Source: Granulosicoccus sp964390335 (GTDB lineage Bacteria; Pseudomonadota; Gammaproteobacteria; Granulosicoccales; Granulosicoccaceae). Taken from it: a stretch of 64,000 bases of DNA. The DNA lies in contig CAYMHU010000001.1 in the NCBI GenBank assembly GCA_964390335.1, forward strand, positions 124,001 to 188,000, written 5' to 3'. Made by a program: the position numbers and the translations under genes. Numbering within the stretch: the stretch's first letter is position 1; every line of letters begins with the position of its first letter. Positions 19,859 to 29,522 of the stretch are shown piece by piece. The notes below the pieces were generated by a model. The model was not told where the DNA came from. It did no database searches and was given only the letters and a program-made list of their open reading frames with translations.

Positions 19859-22800
19859 ATGAGCTATCTCGACAACCTGGCAAAGGACGGACTCTACCAA
19901 CCAAACTTCGAACACGATAATTGTGGTTTCGGGCTCATTGCTCAAATGGACGGCCGCCCCAGTCACTGGTTGGTAGACACTGCGATCACAGCCTTAGGCC
20001 GTATGACTCATCGCGGCGCCATCGGTGCCGATGGAAAAACCGGCGACGGCTGCGGTTTGTTACTCCGAAAACCCACCGCTTTTTTAAGAAGCGCCGCCGC
20101 GGCATCCAATATCAGTTTGGGTAGCGAGTTTGCTACCGGCATTATGTTCATGAGTCATGATGAACAGATTGCCCAACAATGTCGTGACAAAGTTGAAGCC
20201 GAAGTGCTAGCGCGTGGCTTACAGTTTAATGGTTGGCGCGAAGTACCCATCGATATTTCCGCTTGTGGCGAACAAGCAAAAGCGTCGGTGCCCAGAATTG
20301 AACAAGTGTTCATCAGCGCAACTGATGAAATGGACATGGCCGAATTCAATCGGCACCTGTTTGTCGCAAGACGTAAAGCCGAGATTCACCTTGAGTCGAT
20401 CGATCCCGAATTTTATGTGTGTTCGTTATCGTGCGACGTTATTCTGTATAAAGGTTTGGTGATGCCTGAGTTCCTGAGTCGCTTCTACCCCGACTTGGAA
20501 GATGAATCTTTAGAATCATCTATTGCCGTTTTTCATCAGCGCTTTTCAACCAATACACTACCGCAGTGGCGTTTATGCCAACCGTTTCGATACCTTGCGC
20601 ACAACGGTGAGATCAACACCATCCAAGGTAACCGAAACTGGTCAAACGCACGCGCACCCAAATTACGCTCGCCAATATTGCCAGAGCTTCCAGAACTCAC
20701 ACCGCTGGTTAGCCAAAGCGGTTCAGACTCAATGTCTTTAGACAACATGTTTGAAGTGTTGCTGGCCGGTGGCATCGATTTATTTCGTGCTATGCGCATG
20801 TTGGTACCACCAGCGTGGCAGAACACGTGGGAACTCGACTCTGACTTACGCGCGTTTCTTGAATACAACTCCATGCATATGGAACCGTGGGATGGTCCAG
20901 CGGGTATCGTGCTATCAGACGGCCGCTACGCCAGTTGCGTACTCGATAGAAACGGACTGCGCCCTGCTCGCTACGTGATTACAAAAGATCGTCATATTAC
21001 GTTGGCATCGGAAGTGGGCGTTTACGATTACCTGCCAAGCGATATCACCACCAAAGGTCGTTTAAAGCCAGGTGAAATGCTGGCCGTCGATACGCAATCG
21101 GGCGAACTGCTGCTGCCGCAGGATGTATCCGATTTACTGAAAAACAAACAACCGTACGCTAAGTGGTTACAAAAGAACTCACGCAACTTGCGCTCTGGCT
21201 TGCGTACATTACCACCCGCGCAACCGCTTATGAAAGAAGAGCAGTTGGCAATGCATGAGAAAATGTTCAACGTCACGTTCGAAGAGCGCGATCAAATTAT
21301 TCGGGTATTGGCTGAAGCCGGTCAAGAAGCGGTTGGCTCAATGGGTGACGACACACCGTTCCCGGTTATGTCCGAGCATGTACGCCCGCTGTACGATAAT
21401 TTTCGCCAACAGTTCGCACAAGTGACTAACCCGCCAATCGATCCGCTGCGCGAAACGATAGTGATGTCGTTGGAAACGTGTTTAGGACGAGAGAAAAACC
21501 TGTTTCGCGAAACGCACCACCATGCGAACCGTTTGCTTGTGCGTTCACCGGTATTGTCGCGCACCAAATTCCAAACCTTATTGGCAATGAATGACGAGCC
21601 CGGTTACTCACATGCGATGATCAGTTTGCAGTTTGATCCGGAAAAACAAACGCTACAGCAAGCCATTAACAGCATTACCGAGCAGGCAATCAAAGCGGTA
21701 AAAGAAGATCAACATGTGTTCCTGATTTTATCCGATCGTGATATCTCTGAAGGTCAGTTACCGGTACACGCACTGCTCGCCACCGGTGCCGTTCACCATG
21801 CGTTAATTAAAGCTGGCTGCAGATGCGACGCGAATATCATTGTGCAAACCGGTACAGCACGCGACCCACATCATTTTGCAGTGCTGGTTGGGTATGGTGC
21901 GACTGCGGTATTCCCATACCTTGCGTACGAATCGATTAACGGCATGATAACGACTGGCGAAATTGCCGATAACGACTTTGCTCAGTTGCTACAAAATTAT
22001 CGTAAAGGCATCAACAAAGGCCTGATGAAAATTTTGTCCAAAATGGGGATTTCAACTATCGCCAGTTATCGTGGTGCACAGCTGTATGAAATTGTAGGTT
22101 TGCATGATGATGTTGTGGATTTATGCTTTACCGGCACCACTAACCGTATACAAGGCATGGATTTTGACGATATCCAATACGACACTCAGCTGCTGTCCGA
22201 AGCCGCGCATGACCCACAACAAAGTGTTACACAAGGCGGGTTACTTAAATACATCCATGGCGGTGAATACCATGCATATAACCCGGATGTGGTGAATCAA
22301 CTGCAAGCTGCGGTTACTAGCGGTGAGTTCGACGACTATAAAACCTATGCTAATACGGTCGACGGTCGTCGCCCTGCCATGCTACGGGACTTACTCAACC
22401 TAAAACCTGCAGGCAAAGCCATTCCGCTTGAGTCAGTCGAACCGGTTGAAAATATATTAAAACGCTTTGATTCCGCCGGTATGTCGCTGGGTGCATTATC
22501 ACCAGAAGCGCATGAAACGCTTGCGGAAGCCATGAACCGGCTGGGAAGTCGTTCGAATTCAGGTGAAGGTGGTGAAGATCTTGAACGCTACGGCACGTTA
22601 AAAATGTCGAAGATTAAACAGGTGGCGTCTGGTCGTTTCGGTGTAACACCGCACTACTTGGTTAACGCTGAAGTACTGCAAATTAAAGTTGCACAAGGCG
22701 CAAAACCTGGTGAAGGCGGACAACTGCCAGGCCATAAAGTCAATGAAACAATAGCCCGCTTGCGTCACAGCACACCGGGCGTTGCGCTGATTTCGCCTCC

Positions 22801-24340
22801 TCCACACCACGATATTTATTCTATTGAAGATTTAGCGCAGCTTATTTTCGATTTAAAGCAAGTGAATCCCGAAGCGCTCATCTCGGTAAAACTTGTGGCC
22901 GAGGCAGGTGTTGGCACTATCGCAGCTGGTGTTGCAAAAGCCTATGCCGACTTAATCACCATCTCTGGGTACGACGGCGGTACCGGCGCTTCACCACTGA
23001 CCAGTGTTAAGTACGCAGGTTCGCCATGGGAATTAGGTATGTCGGAAACCCATCAAGTGCTGCGAGCCAACGATTTACGCTCTAAGGTACGGGTGCAAGC
23101 CGACGGCGGTTTGAAAACCGGACTCGACGTAATTAAAGCTGCCATCATGGGTGCAGAGAGCTTTGGGTTTGGTACCGGACCGATGATAGCGATGGGTTGT
23201 AAATTCCTGCGCATTTGTCACTTAAACAACTGTGCAACCGGCGTTGCAACCCAGCACAAAGTACTGCGCATGCGACACTTCAACGGCAATGTTGAAAAAG
23301 TCATGAACTACATGCGCTTTGTGGCAGAAGATGTTCGACACCATATGGCGGCTTTAGGTATCGCATCGTTATCAGATTTAATCGGTAAAACCGAGTTGCT
23401 TGAACCGAGTAGCGGAAACACGGCCCGACAGGCAAAAATCGACTTATCGCCATTATTAAGTACCGGCGGGGTTCCGGCCGATGCGCCACGCTACTGCCAG
23501 ATAGATCGCAACACGCCTCACGATAAAGGCCTGGTTGCCGAGCAAATGGTTATCGACTGCAAAAGTGCAATCGAGAAAAAAAGCGGCGGCGATTTTCACT
23601 ATAAGCTGCAAAACGTTAACCGCTCTATCGGTGCTCGGTTATCCGGTGAGATAGCCAAATTACACGGTAACCACGGCATGAGCGATGCGCCAATTAACTT
23701 GTATTGCACCGGTACTGCCGGACAATCCTTTGGTGTGTGGAACGCAGGCGGATTAAACCTGTACCTTGATGGTGATGCAAACGACTATGCCGGTAAAGGT
23801 ATGGCCGGTGGGAAAATCGTTATCCGACCACCAGCCGACGCACGATACTCTGGTCGGGATTCAACGATAGTGGGTAACACTTGTTTGTACGGCGCAACTG
23901 GCGGCACATTTAACGCAGCGGGACTTGCGGGCGAACGCTTCGCAGTACGTAACAGCGGCGCTATTGCAGTCACTGAAGGCGTTGGCGACCATGGGTGCGA
24001 ATACATGACCGGCGGCTGCGTGGTTGTATTGGGTAAAACCGGTGTGAATTTCGGCGCGGGCATGACTGGCGGCTTGGCCTTTGTATTCGACCCAAACAAT
24101 GTGTTTGTTGATCGTTACAACCACGAGCTTATCGATATTCATCGCTTACACTCAGAGGACATGGAGCGTTACCGCAATTACCTGCTCTCACTTATTGAGG
24201 ATCACGCGCGGGAAACCGGCAGCACCAATGCAGCAGAAATCGCAGCGGACTACTACAGCCTCGCATCACGATTCTGGCTAGTAAAACCCAAAGCAAGCGA
24301 GCTCTCTGAGCTTTTATCGACGCTGCATCGAGCCGCTTAA
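19859..24340 (+). CDS. gltB: Glutamate synthase (NADPH) large subunit
   Basis: Transfers the amide of glutamine to 2-oxoglutarate, giving two glutamates. 1493 residues from ATG 19859. An earlier in-frame ATG at 19796 lies inside a TATAAT box, so I prefer the second. The N-terminal catalytic Cys is residue 22 in DNCGFGLIAQ, so a short propeptide is removed, as in the family. Domains in order: class II glutamine amidotransferase (22-about 440; FHQRFSTNT, AHNGEINTI), central domain, FMN-binding synthase domain (SLGALSPEAHETLAEAMN, GYDGGTGASPLTS), 3Fe-4S cysteines in CKFLRICHLNNC, and a C-terminal beta-helix with GXXGG repeats. No gltD (small subunit) follows; dnaG comes next after 66 bp. The partner must be encoded elsewhere. 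Only the large subunit of the alpha-beta pair is visible here. Confidence 0.96.
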   Translation: MSYLDNLAKDGLYQPNFEHDNCGFGLIAQMDGRPSHWLVDTAITALGRMTHRGAIGADGKTGDGCGLLLRKPTAFLRSAAAASNISLGSEFATGIMFMSHDEQIAQQCRDKVEAEVLARGLQFNGWREVPIDISACGEQAKASVPRIEQVFISATDEMDMAEFNRHLFVARRKAEIHLESIDPEFYVCSLSCDVILYKGLVMPEFLSRFYPDLEDESLESSIAVFHQRFSTNTLPQWRLCQPFRYLAHNGEINTIQGNRNWSNARAPKLRSPILPELPELTPLVSQSGSDSMSLDNMFEVLLAGGIDLFRAMRMLVPPAWQNTWELDSDLRAFLEYNSMHMEPWDGPAGIVLSDGRYASCVLDRNGLRPARYVITKDRHITLASEVGVYDYLPSDITTKGRLKPGEMLAVDTQSGELLLPQDVSDLLKNKQPYAKWLQKNSRNLRSGLRTLPPAQPLMKEEQLAMHEKMFNVTFEERDQIIRVLAEAGQEAVGSMGDDTPFPVMSEHVRPLYDNFRQQFAQVTNPPIDPLRETIVMSLETCLGREKNLFRETHHHANRLLVRSPVLSRTKFQTLLAMNDEPGYSHAMISLQFDPEKQTLQQAINSITEQAIKAVKEDQHVFLILSDRDISEGQLPVHALLATGAVHHALIKAGCRCDANIIVQTGTARDPHHFAVLVGYGATAVFPYLAYESINGMITTGEIADNDFAQLLQNYRKGINKGLMKILSKMGISTIASYRGAQLYEIVGLHDDVVDLCFTGTTNRIQGMDFDDIQYDTQLLSEAAHDPQQSVTQGGLLKYIHGGEYHAYNPDVVNQLQAAVTSGEFDDYKTYANTVDGRRPAMLRDLLNLKPAGKAIPLESVEPVENILKRFDSAGMSLGALSPEAHETLAEAMNRLGSRSNSGEGGEDLERYGTLKMSKIKQVASGRFGVTPHYLVNAEVLQIKVAQGAKPGEGGQLPGHKVNETIARLRHSTPGVALISPPPHHDIYSIEDLAQLIFDLKQVNPEALISVKLVAEAGVGTIAAGVAKAYADLITISGYDGGTGASPLTSVKYAGSPWELGMSETHQVLRANDLRSKVRVQADGGLKTGLDVIKAAIMGAESFGFGTGPMIAMGCKFLRICHLNNCATGVATQHKVLRMRHFNGNVEKVMNYMRFVAEDVRHHMAALGIASLSDLIGKTELLEPSSGNTARQAKIDLSPLLSTGGVPADAPRYCQIDRNTPHDKGLVAEQMVIDCKSAIEKKSGGDFHYKLQNVNRSIGARLSGEIAKLHGNHGMSDAPINLYCTGTAGQSFGVWNAGGLNLYLDGDANDYAGKGMAGGKIVIRPPADARYSGRDSTIVGNTCLYGATGGTFNAAGLAGERFAVRNSGAIAVTEGVGDHGCEYMTGGCVVVLGKTGVNFGAGMTGGLAFVFDPNNVFVDRYNHELIDIHRLHSEDMERYRNYLLSLIEDHARETGSTNAAEIAADYYSLASRFWLVKPKASELSELLSTLHRAA

Positions 24341-24406
24341 TCCGGCTTTTTCCGGCGACTACCCAACTACCCGTGCATTAGGCCCGGGTAGTGTTATATT
24401 CTGGAT

Positions 24407-26110
24407 ATGGCCGGCAAGATCCCACAAGCCTTTATTGATGATTTGCTGAATCGCATTGACATTGTCGATGTGATCAACCCCCGGGTTACGCTTAAAAAGT
24501 CTGGTAGCAACTACACAGCTTGCTGCCCTTTCCACAACGAAAAAACCCCGTCCTTTTCTGTAAGCCAAACCAAACAATTTTATTATTGCTTTGGTTGCGG
24601 TGAGAAAGGCAATGCCATTGGGTTTTTAATGGCCTACGACAATATGCATTTTGTGGATGCAATTGAAACCTTAGCGGAGAGCATTGGCCTTGAAGTACCC
24701 CGAGACGAACAGGCTACAAAACAGCACTCCGATAACCGCCCGTTGTACACCCTAATGGATTCTGTAGCACAGTTTTATCAGACCACATTGCGTGATGCAC
24801 CAGCAGCTATCGACTACTTAAAACAACGTGGTTTAAGTGGCGAAACAGCCAAGCGCTATGGCATCGGGTATGCCCCCGATGGTTGGGATGGTTTACAAAA
24901 GGCCTTTCCTGACGAGGATGCCCCACTACTTAAAACCGGCATGCTAACCAAGAACGATAATCAACGCGTGTATCAACGTTTCCGCGACCGCATCATGTTC
25001 CCCATCAGGGATAGACGCGGCAGAGTTATTGGCTTTGGTGGCCGCGTTATGGGCAACGATGAACCAAAGTATTTAAACTCACCAGAAACACCATTGTTTC
25101 ATAAAGGCAGTGAGTTGTATGGATTATTCGAGGCACGCAAGGCCATTCAAGATGCCGGTATGGCCTTGGTGGTTGAAGGCTATATGGATGTTGTTGCACT
25201 AGCCGAGCATAATGTCGATAACGCAGTGGCAACTTTGGGTACTGCCGCAAATCAACAGCACAGCGAAATCCTGTTTAAAGTTGTACCTAACATTGTGTTT
25301 TGTTTCGACGGCGATAAAGCTGGCAGAACGGCTGCCTGGCGTGCACTGGTTAATACACTGCCATGCTTGCAAGATGGCCGTGATGCGCATTTTCTATTTT
25401 TACCTGACGGCGAAGATCCGGATTCCATTGTGTCCAAATCAGGGCATGCCGGTTTTCAGGATTTACTGGCAACTAGGCAATCAATTATCGACTTCTTATA
25501 CGACCATTTATCTGCCGACATCGACATGCACAGCATCGGTGGTAAGGCCATGCTGGCAGATAAAGCCAAGCCTTTACTGGAGACTATTCCACGCGGTGTC
25601 TATAAACAGCTTGCGACACGTCGTTTGGAAACACTGATTGGATTGCCACTGGGCAGTGAGCGCGCTGGTGCACCTAAGCAAGCTACACACAGCAATAATC
25701 AGCAGAATAAAAATCAAAACACCAACCTAACTGCGATGAGCCGATCAGTCTTACTGGTTCTGCAACATCCATCACTGGTTAAAAATATCGACACGAACGA
25801 CTTAAACATAGACACAAACATCCGTGGCGCCGATGTATTCATTAAACTGATTAACTACTGTATTGCCGAGCCGGATATCACAACTGCCAGACTACTTGAA
25901 CGGTTCCGGGAAAGCCCGAATCACGCGTATTTGTCATCACTTGCCGTTAAACCATACTTGCCAGACAACAGTGAGCTAGATGAATCCATCGCCCAAACAG
26001 AATTTATGCACAGCTTGGCGCAATTGAAAGAGCGCAGTAAAAAAACGGATGCCAGTAAAGTCGATGCATCCGCTCGTACTGGCTTGTTATCAATTCCAAA
26101 AAATAAATAG
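24407..26110 (+). CDS. dnaG: DNA primase
   Basis: Makes RNA primers for the replication fork. 567 residues. CHC2 zinc-binding domain (about 38-64: CCPFHNEKTPSF, YYCFGCGEKG), then a TOPRIM catalytic core with VVEGYMDVVALAEH, the acidic FCFDGDKAGRTAAWRA and LPDGEDPDS. The C-terminal helicase-binding domain (about 440-545) is poorly conserved but present, after a Asn/Gln-rich linker. In most gammaproteobacteria dnaG lies between rpsU and rpoD; here it lies between gltB and rsmE, apparently co-transcribed with rsmE (18 bp gap). Its start, MAGKIPQAFIDDLLNRIDIV, is typical. Confidence 0.96.
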   Translation: MAGKIPQAFIDDLLNRIDIVDVINPRVTLKKSGSNYTACCPFHNEKTPSFSVSQTKQFYYCFGCGEKGNAIGFLMAYDNMHFVDAIETLAESIGLEVPRDEQATKQHSDNRPLYTLMDSVAQFYQTTLRDAPAAIDYLKQRGLSGETAKRYGIGYAPDGWDGLQKAFPDEDAPLLKTGMLTKNDNQRVYQRFRDRIMFPIRDRRGRVIGFGGRVMGNDEPKYLNSPETPLFHKGSELYGLFEARKAIQDAGMALVVEGYMDVVALAEHNVDNAVATLGTAANQQHSEILFKVVPNIVFCFDGDKAGRTAAWRALVNTLPCLQDGRDAHFLFLPDGEDPDSIVSKSGHAGFQDLLATRQSIIDFLYDHLSADIDMHSIGGKAMLADKAKPLLETIPRGVYKQLATRRLETLIGLPLGSERAGAPKQATHSNNQQNKNQNTNLTAMSRSVLLVLQHPSLVKNIDTNDLNIDTNIRGADVFIKLINYCIAEPDITTARLLERFRESPNHAYLSSLAVKPYLPDNSELDESIAQTEFMHSLAQLKERSKKTDASKVDASARTGLLSIPKNK

Positions 26111-26128
26111 ATAACTTAATCTGTTGCT

Positions 26129-26878
26129 ATGAAACGCAAAGCCAGAACAGTTCGTTGTTACACCGATCAGGAATTACAGGAAAACATCGACATTGCTCTT
26201 GATAAACGCAGCAGCCATCACGTTAGCACCGTTTTGCGCGGCCGGCCAGGACAAGCATTACAGCTGTTTAATGGCAATGGCAAAGAATACAACGCAACAA
26301 TCGTTGAGTCTGGTAAAAAAACTCTCGTCAGTATTCACGACGCAAATCGCTGCTCAACTGAGTCCCCAATACCCATTACATTAATACAATCTGTTGCACG
26401 CAGCGATCGTATGGACATGGTGCTACAAAAAGCAACCGAACTAGGCGCCCATAGCATTGTTCCGGTGTACTCACGTCATTCAATCGCAAAGCTCGATGAA
26501 CATCGAGAACAAAAAAAGCACCAACACTGGCAGAGCATATTGATCAGTGCATGCGAACAATGTGGACGCAGTGTCATACCGGTTTTACACAACGTAACGA
26601 CATTAAAAAATTATTGTGAGACACTAACTGCTCCAACCGATAATGAACACAGATGGGTACTATCTCCAACCGCAAGCCATAGCTTGAATCCTGAGTCTCA
26701 AGTGCAGGCTGTACAGCTGATGGTAGGTCCGGAATCAGGTTTGGACGATGATGAAGTCGCACTGGCAAATCAAGCAGGCTTCACGGCTTTGCAACTGGGG
26801 CCGCGCATTTTGCGCACAGAAACCGCTGGTCTGGCAGCCATTTCGGTGGTGCAAACCTTATTTGGAGATTACCTATGA
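26129..26878 (+). CDS. rsmE: 16S rRNA (uracil(1498)-N(3))-methyltransferase
   Basis: Methylates N3 of U1498 in 16S rRNA using S-adenosylmethionine; a SPOUT-fold enzyme. 249 residues. N-terminal PUA-like region: SSHHVSTVLRGRPGQALQLF and FNGNGKEYNATI. The SPOUT domain has RMDMVLQKATELGAHSIVPV, SACEQCGRS, MVGPESGLDDDEV and LGPRILRTETAG, all family signatures. It follows dnaG by 18 bp and its stop overlaps a short possible leader for the next lipoprotein gene. Confidence 0.94.
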   Translation: MKRKARTVRCYTDQELQENIDIALDKRSSHHVSTVLRGRPGQALQLFNGNGKEYNATIVESGKKTLVSIHDANRCSTESPIPITLIQSVARSDRMDMVLQKATELGAHSIVPVYSRHSIAKLDEHREQKKHQHWQSILISACEQCGRSVIPVLHNVTTLKNYCETLTAPTDNEHRWVLSPTASHSLNPESQVQAVQLMVGPESGLDDDEVALANQAGFTALQLGPRILRTETAGLAAISVVQTLFGDYL

Positions 26879-26909
26879 GTTTATTGGTATTGCGTCTACA
26901 CTAAAAATA

Positions 26910-27422
26910 ATGCGACGTTTTCACCAATTAGTATTGTGTTTTGTATTGAGTATGCCTACGTATGGGCTGCTGCTTTTCGCCAGTAGCAGTATGGTTTTTT
27001 TAAGCGCCTGTTCAAGCATCCCACTCAGCAAACCGCAGTCGCCTACTGTGAAGCTTGCTGGCATCAGACCAACGAAGATCAGCCTAACCAGTCAGACTCT
27101 CGAACTAACACTCAATATTCAAAATCCGAATAGCTTCGATCTTCCTATGGAGTCATTAACGTTTAGTGCACGGTTTGCAGGAGAAAGCTTTGCCCAAGGC
27201 AATACCATCAACAAAGTGACAATACCCGCCAATGGCGAAGCTCTGCTGAAAGTCAAAGTGAAAACCGGTTTAGGTCAACTGGCCGAGCAGTTCAGAACCA
27301 TGATTGCAACGGATGAATTAGATCTGCACTACGACATCAAAGGGTTCGTTAAGCTTGCTAATTGGCCTAAATCGATCCCGATAAATGTAGAGGGTGAGTT
27401 GGACGACCCGCGCCAGCAATAA
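26910..27422 (+). CDS. LEA type 2 family lipoprotein
   Basis: 170 residues from ATG 26910; the open frame extends upstream into rsmE but the signal sequence begins here. A long signal with lipobox LSAC (Cys about 34) predicts lipidation. The remainder matches the water-stress/LEA14 (WHy) domain: KLAGIRPTKISLTSQTLELT, LNIQNPNSFDLPMESLTFS and VTIPANGEALLKVKVKTG. Such lipoproteins are common in proteobacteria; the role is unknown, possibly desiccation or envelope stress. It lies 31 bp after rsmE and converges on the peroxiredoxin gene. Confidence 0.85.
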   Translation: MRRFHQLVLCFVLSMPTYGLLLFASSSMVFLSACSSIPLSKPQSPTVKLAGIRPTKISLTSQTLELTLNIQNPNSFDLPMESLTFSARFAGESFAQGNTINKVTIPANGEALLKVKVKTGLGQLAEQFRTMIATDELDLHYDIKGFVKLANWPKSIPINVEGELDDPRQQ

Positions 27423-27462
27423 CACGATCGCGGGATAAAGTGTCCAGTCCTGCTATTACTAA

Positions 27463-27945
27463 TTAACCCAATGCTTTCAGAATAGCTTCCGCTGAACTGA
27501 CTTCTAATTTACCCGGCTCTTCACGCGCCAAATGCGTGACAACACCGTCTTCTACAATCATGGCAAAACGGTCAGCACGCATGCCAAGACCACGCGCGGT
27601 TAAATCGAGCGTGAGTCCCAACGCTTTTGCATAGTCTGCACTACCATCAGCCAGCATGAGGATATGCTCAGCATTTTGTTGCTTAGCCCAAGCACCCACA
27701 ACAAACACATCGTTAACGCACAGGCAAGCAACCGTATCAACGCCTTTAGCTTTGATGTCGTCCACGGACACAACGTAACCGGGCAAATGCGCCTCGCTAC
27801 AGGTGGGGGTAAACGCTCCCGGTACGGCAAACAACACCACCTTTTTGCCGTTAAATAAATCATCGGTGCTAATAGAATCCGGGCCGTCAGCACCCATAAA
27901 TGCTAATGAGCCGGATGGAACTTTGTCGCCTACTTGGATGGTCAT
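27463..27945 (-). CDS. Peroxiredoxin (Prx5-type redoxin)
   Basis: Thiol peroxidase reducing H2O2 and organic hydroperoxides in the cytoplasm with a thiol reductant such as glutaredoxin. 160 residues. The active site is PGAFTPTCS (peroxidatic Cys49), in the Prx5/Ahp-like family. LGLTLDLTARGLGMRADRFA near the end is typical of Prx5 proteins from proteobacteria; other Cys (VACLCVND) may resolve the sulfenic acid. Divergent from the sirtuin gene with 58 bp between. Confidence 0.93.
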   Translation of the reverse strand: MTIQVGDKVPSGSLAFMGADGPDSISTDDLFNGKKVVLFAVPGAFTPTCSEAHLPGYVVSVDDIKAKGVDTVACLCVNDVFVVGAWAKQQNAEHILMLADGSADYAKALGLTLDLTARGLGMRADRFAMIVEDGVVTHLAREEPGKLEVSSAEAILKALG

Positions 27946-28003
27946 CGCTTGCTATTCTCGTATTAATTGATTGAAATTGTGTACTGCTTTATCCTGACAT
28001 TAT

Positions 28004-28855
28004 ATGCCCAAAATCGATAAGTCTGACGAGCACGACCAGCAGCTGGCCGCATTAATCACGCCCAACACGCGCGTAATGGTACTTTCCGGCGCTGGCTGCA
28101 GCACCGCCTCCGGCTTAGGCGACTACCGAGATAAATTCGGAGAATGGAAACGTACCCAGCCCATAACCGGGCACACTTTCAGAACAGACACAACTGCGCG
28201 GCATCGATACTGGGCCAGAAGCTCAGTTGGCTGGCCCGCATTTGATGCAGCGCAACCCAGCCTTGCCCATACTGCTATTAGGCAACTAGAACAACAACAC
28301 ATCGTAGAATCGGTGGTCACGCAAAACGTGGATCGCTTGCATCAAAAAGCCGGTCAGCAAGCGGTAACCGATTTACACGGTGTGTTGGCAACCGTAAGCT
28401 GCCTAGACTGCAGTCACCAGCAAAGTAGAAATACATTTCAAAGCCGTCTGATTAACGCGAATCCTTGGCTTCAGAATTTAACCGCAGACTACGCTCCCGA
28501 TGGGGATGCAGATTTGCATGATGACCAGTTGCAGGACCTAACCATACCAGCATGCGAGGTATGCTCCGGCATGCTTAAGCCGGATGTGGTCTTCTTTGGC
28601 GAAAATGTACCGAAAGATCGTGTGGCGTTGGCTATGGAACAATTACGACAGGCCGATGTGTTATTGGTAGCAGGCTCATCACTCATGGTGTATTCAGGAT
28701 TTCGATTTTGCCGTGACGCACAGCAACGAAAACAACCCATTGTTATTGTGAATGACGGTATAACCCGCGCTGATGATTTGGCAACGTTAAAAATTGGCGG
28801 TGATTGTGGACAGCGCTTGCATCGGTTGGCTTTACGTACAAACGCAAACAGCTAA
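28004..28855 (+). CDS. NAD-dependent protein deacylase (sirtuin, Sir2 family)
   Basis: Removes acyl groups from lysines with NAD+ consumption. 283 residues. Rossmann loop GAGCSTASGLGDYRD (about 30-44), TQNVDRLHQKAG, the catalytic His in DLHGVLATV, and a Zn module with CLDCSH and CEVCSGMLKPDVVFFGENVP. GSSLMVYSG and IVNDGITRADD follow. It resembles bacterial class-II/III sirtuins (SirTM-like groups excluded as there is no macrodomain next to it). Its substrate is unknown. It sits divergently from the peroxiredoxin gene. Confidence 0.93.
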   Translation: MPKIDKSDEHDQQLAALITPNTRVMVLSGAGCSTASGLGDYRDKFGEWKRTQPITGHTFRTDTTARHRYWARSSVGWPAFDAAQPSLAHTAIRQLEQQHIVESVVTQNVDRLHQKAGQQAVTDLHGVLATVSCLDCSHQQSRNTFQSRLINANPWLQNLTADYAPDGDADLHDDQLQDLTIPACEVCSGMLKPDVVFFGENVPKDRVALAMEQLRQADVLLVAGSSLMVYSGFRFCRDAQQRKQPIVIVNDGITRADDLATLKIGGDCGQRLHRLALRTNANS

Positions 28856-28931
28856 ACTGATTTAGTCTTAATTGAGGCGCAGTTTGGTCGGATTAATCAT
28901 GTATACCTATTCTTTTTCTTAGGATTTATAC

Positions 28932-29450
28932 ATGCTGATAGCTCACTTGCCAGCAGGTTATTTACTGGGCTGTGTAATTAATACACTTCAAATTGATGAG
29001 TCAAATTCAAAACAGGCAGTTATCTTTGCAGCGTCAATTGGCGCGGTACTTCCTGATGTAGATCTACTCTATTTCTACACACTCGGAGGTAGGCGAATGG
29101 TTCATCACTACTACATTACTCACACGCCATTGTTTTGGTTAACGTTGGCCATCGTCATTAGTTTGGTGCTGCTCTGTAGTGCACGACATTATCTGGCACC
29201 GTTGATTGTCGGGTACCTAGGAGTCTTACTGCATTTGCTTTTAGATACAGTAGGTGGTTCAATTCGATGGCTTTATCCATTTCAGAATGAACCACTGACT
29301 TTCGTCTATATTCCAGCACGTTATAGCTTATGGGTACTAAACTTTGTCACACATTGGACATTCGCGATCGAGATTATTTTATGCTGTTTGGCGCTTGTTA
29401 TTTATCTGAAAAATAAACAAACTGAGAACTCGCAGTTACAAGTTAATTAG
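28932..29450 (+). CDS. DUF457-family (YdjM-like) membrane metal-dependent hydrolase
   Basis: 172 residues. The N-terminus MLIAHLPAGYLLGC and GAVLPDVDLLYFY with RRMVHHYYITHT (His and Asp metal-ligand pattern: HLP, PDVD, HHYYITHTP) fits the DUF457/YdjM family. There are four or so membrane helices (LFWLTLAIVISLVLLC, APLIVGYLGVLLHLLL, and a C-terminal helix). HLLLDTVGGSIRWLYPF is also conserved. Family members are predicted membrane-bound metal-dependent hydrolases of unknown substrate; YdjM is LexA-regulated in E. coli, but I did not detect a LexA box here. It stands alone. Confidence 0.78.
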   Translation: MLIAHLPAGYLLGCVINTLQIDESNSKQAVIFAASIGAVLPDVDLLYFYTLGGRRMVHHYYITHTPLFWLTLAIVISLVLLCSARHYLAPLIVGYLGVLLHLLLDTVGGSIRWLYPFQNEPLTFVYIPARYSLWVLNFVTHWTFAIEIILCCLALVIYLKNKQTENSQLQVN

Positions 29451-29522
29451 TGGTAGTTCATGTGAGTGAAGTACTTATTGATCGATTTTTACATATGATT
29501 GAGAAAAAATAGCTTTAGAATT

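Noticed and set aside
22104..22295. Secondary reading frames overlapping gltB and other large genes
   Set aside because: They lack independent start signals, have no family match and lie in frames shadowed by the real, strongly conserved proteins.
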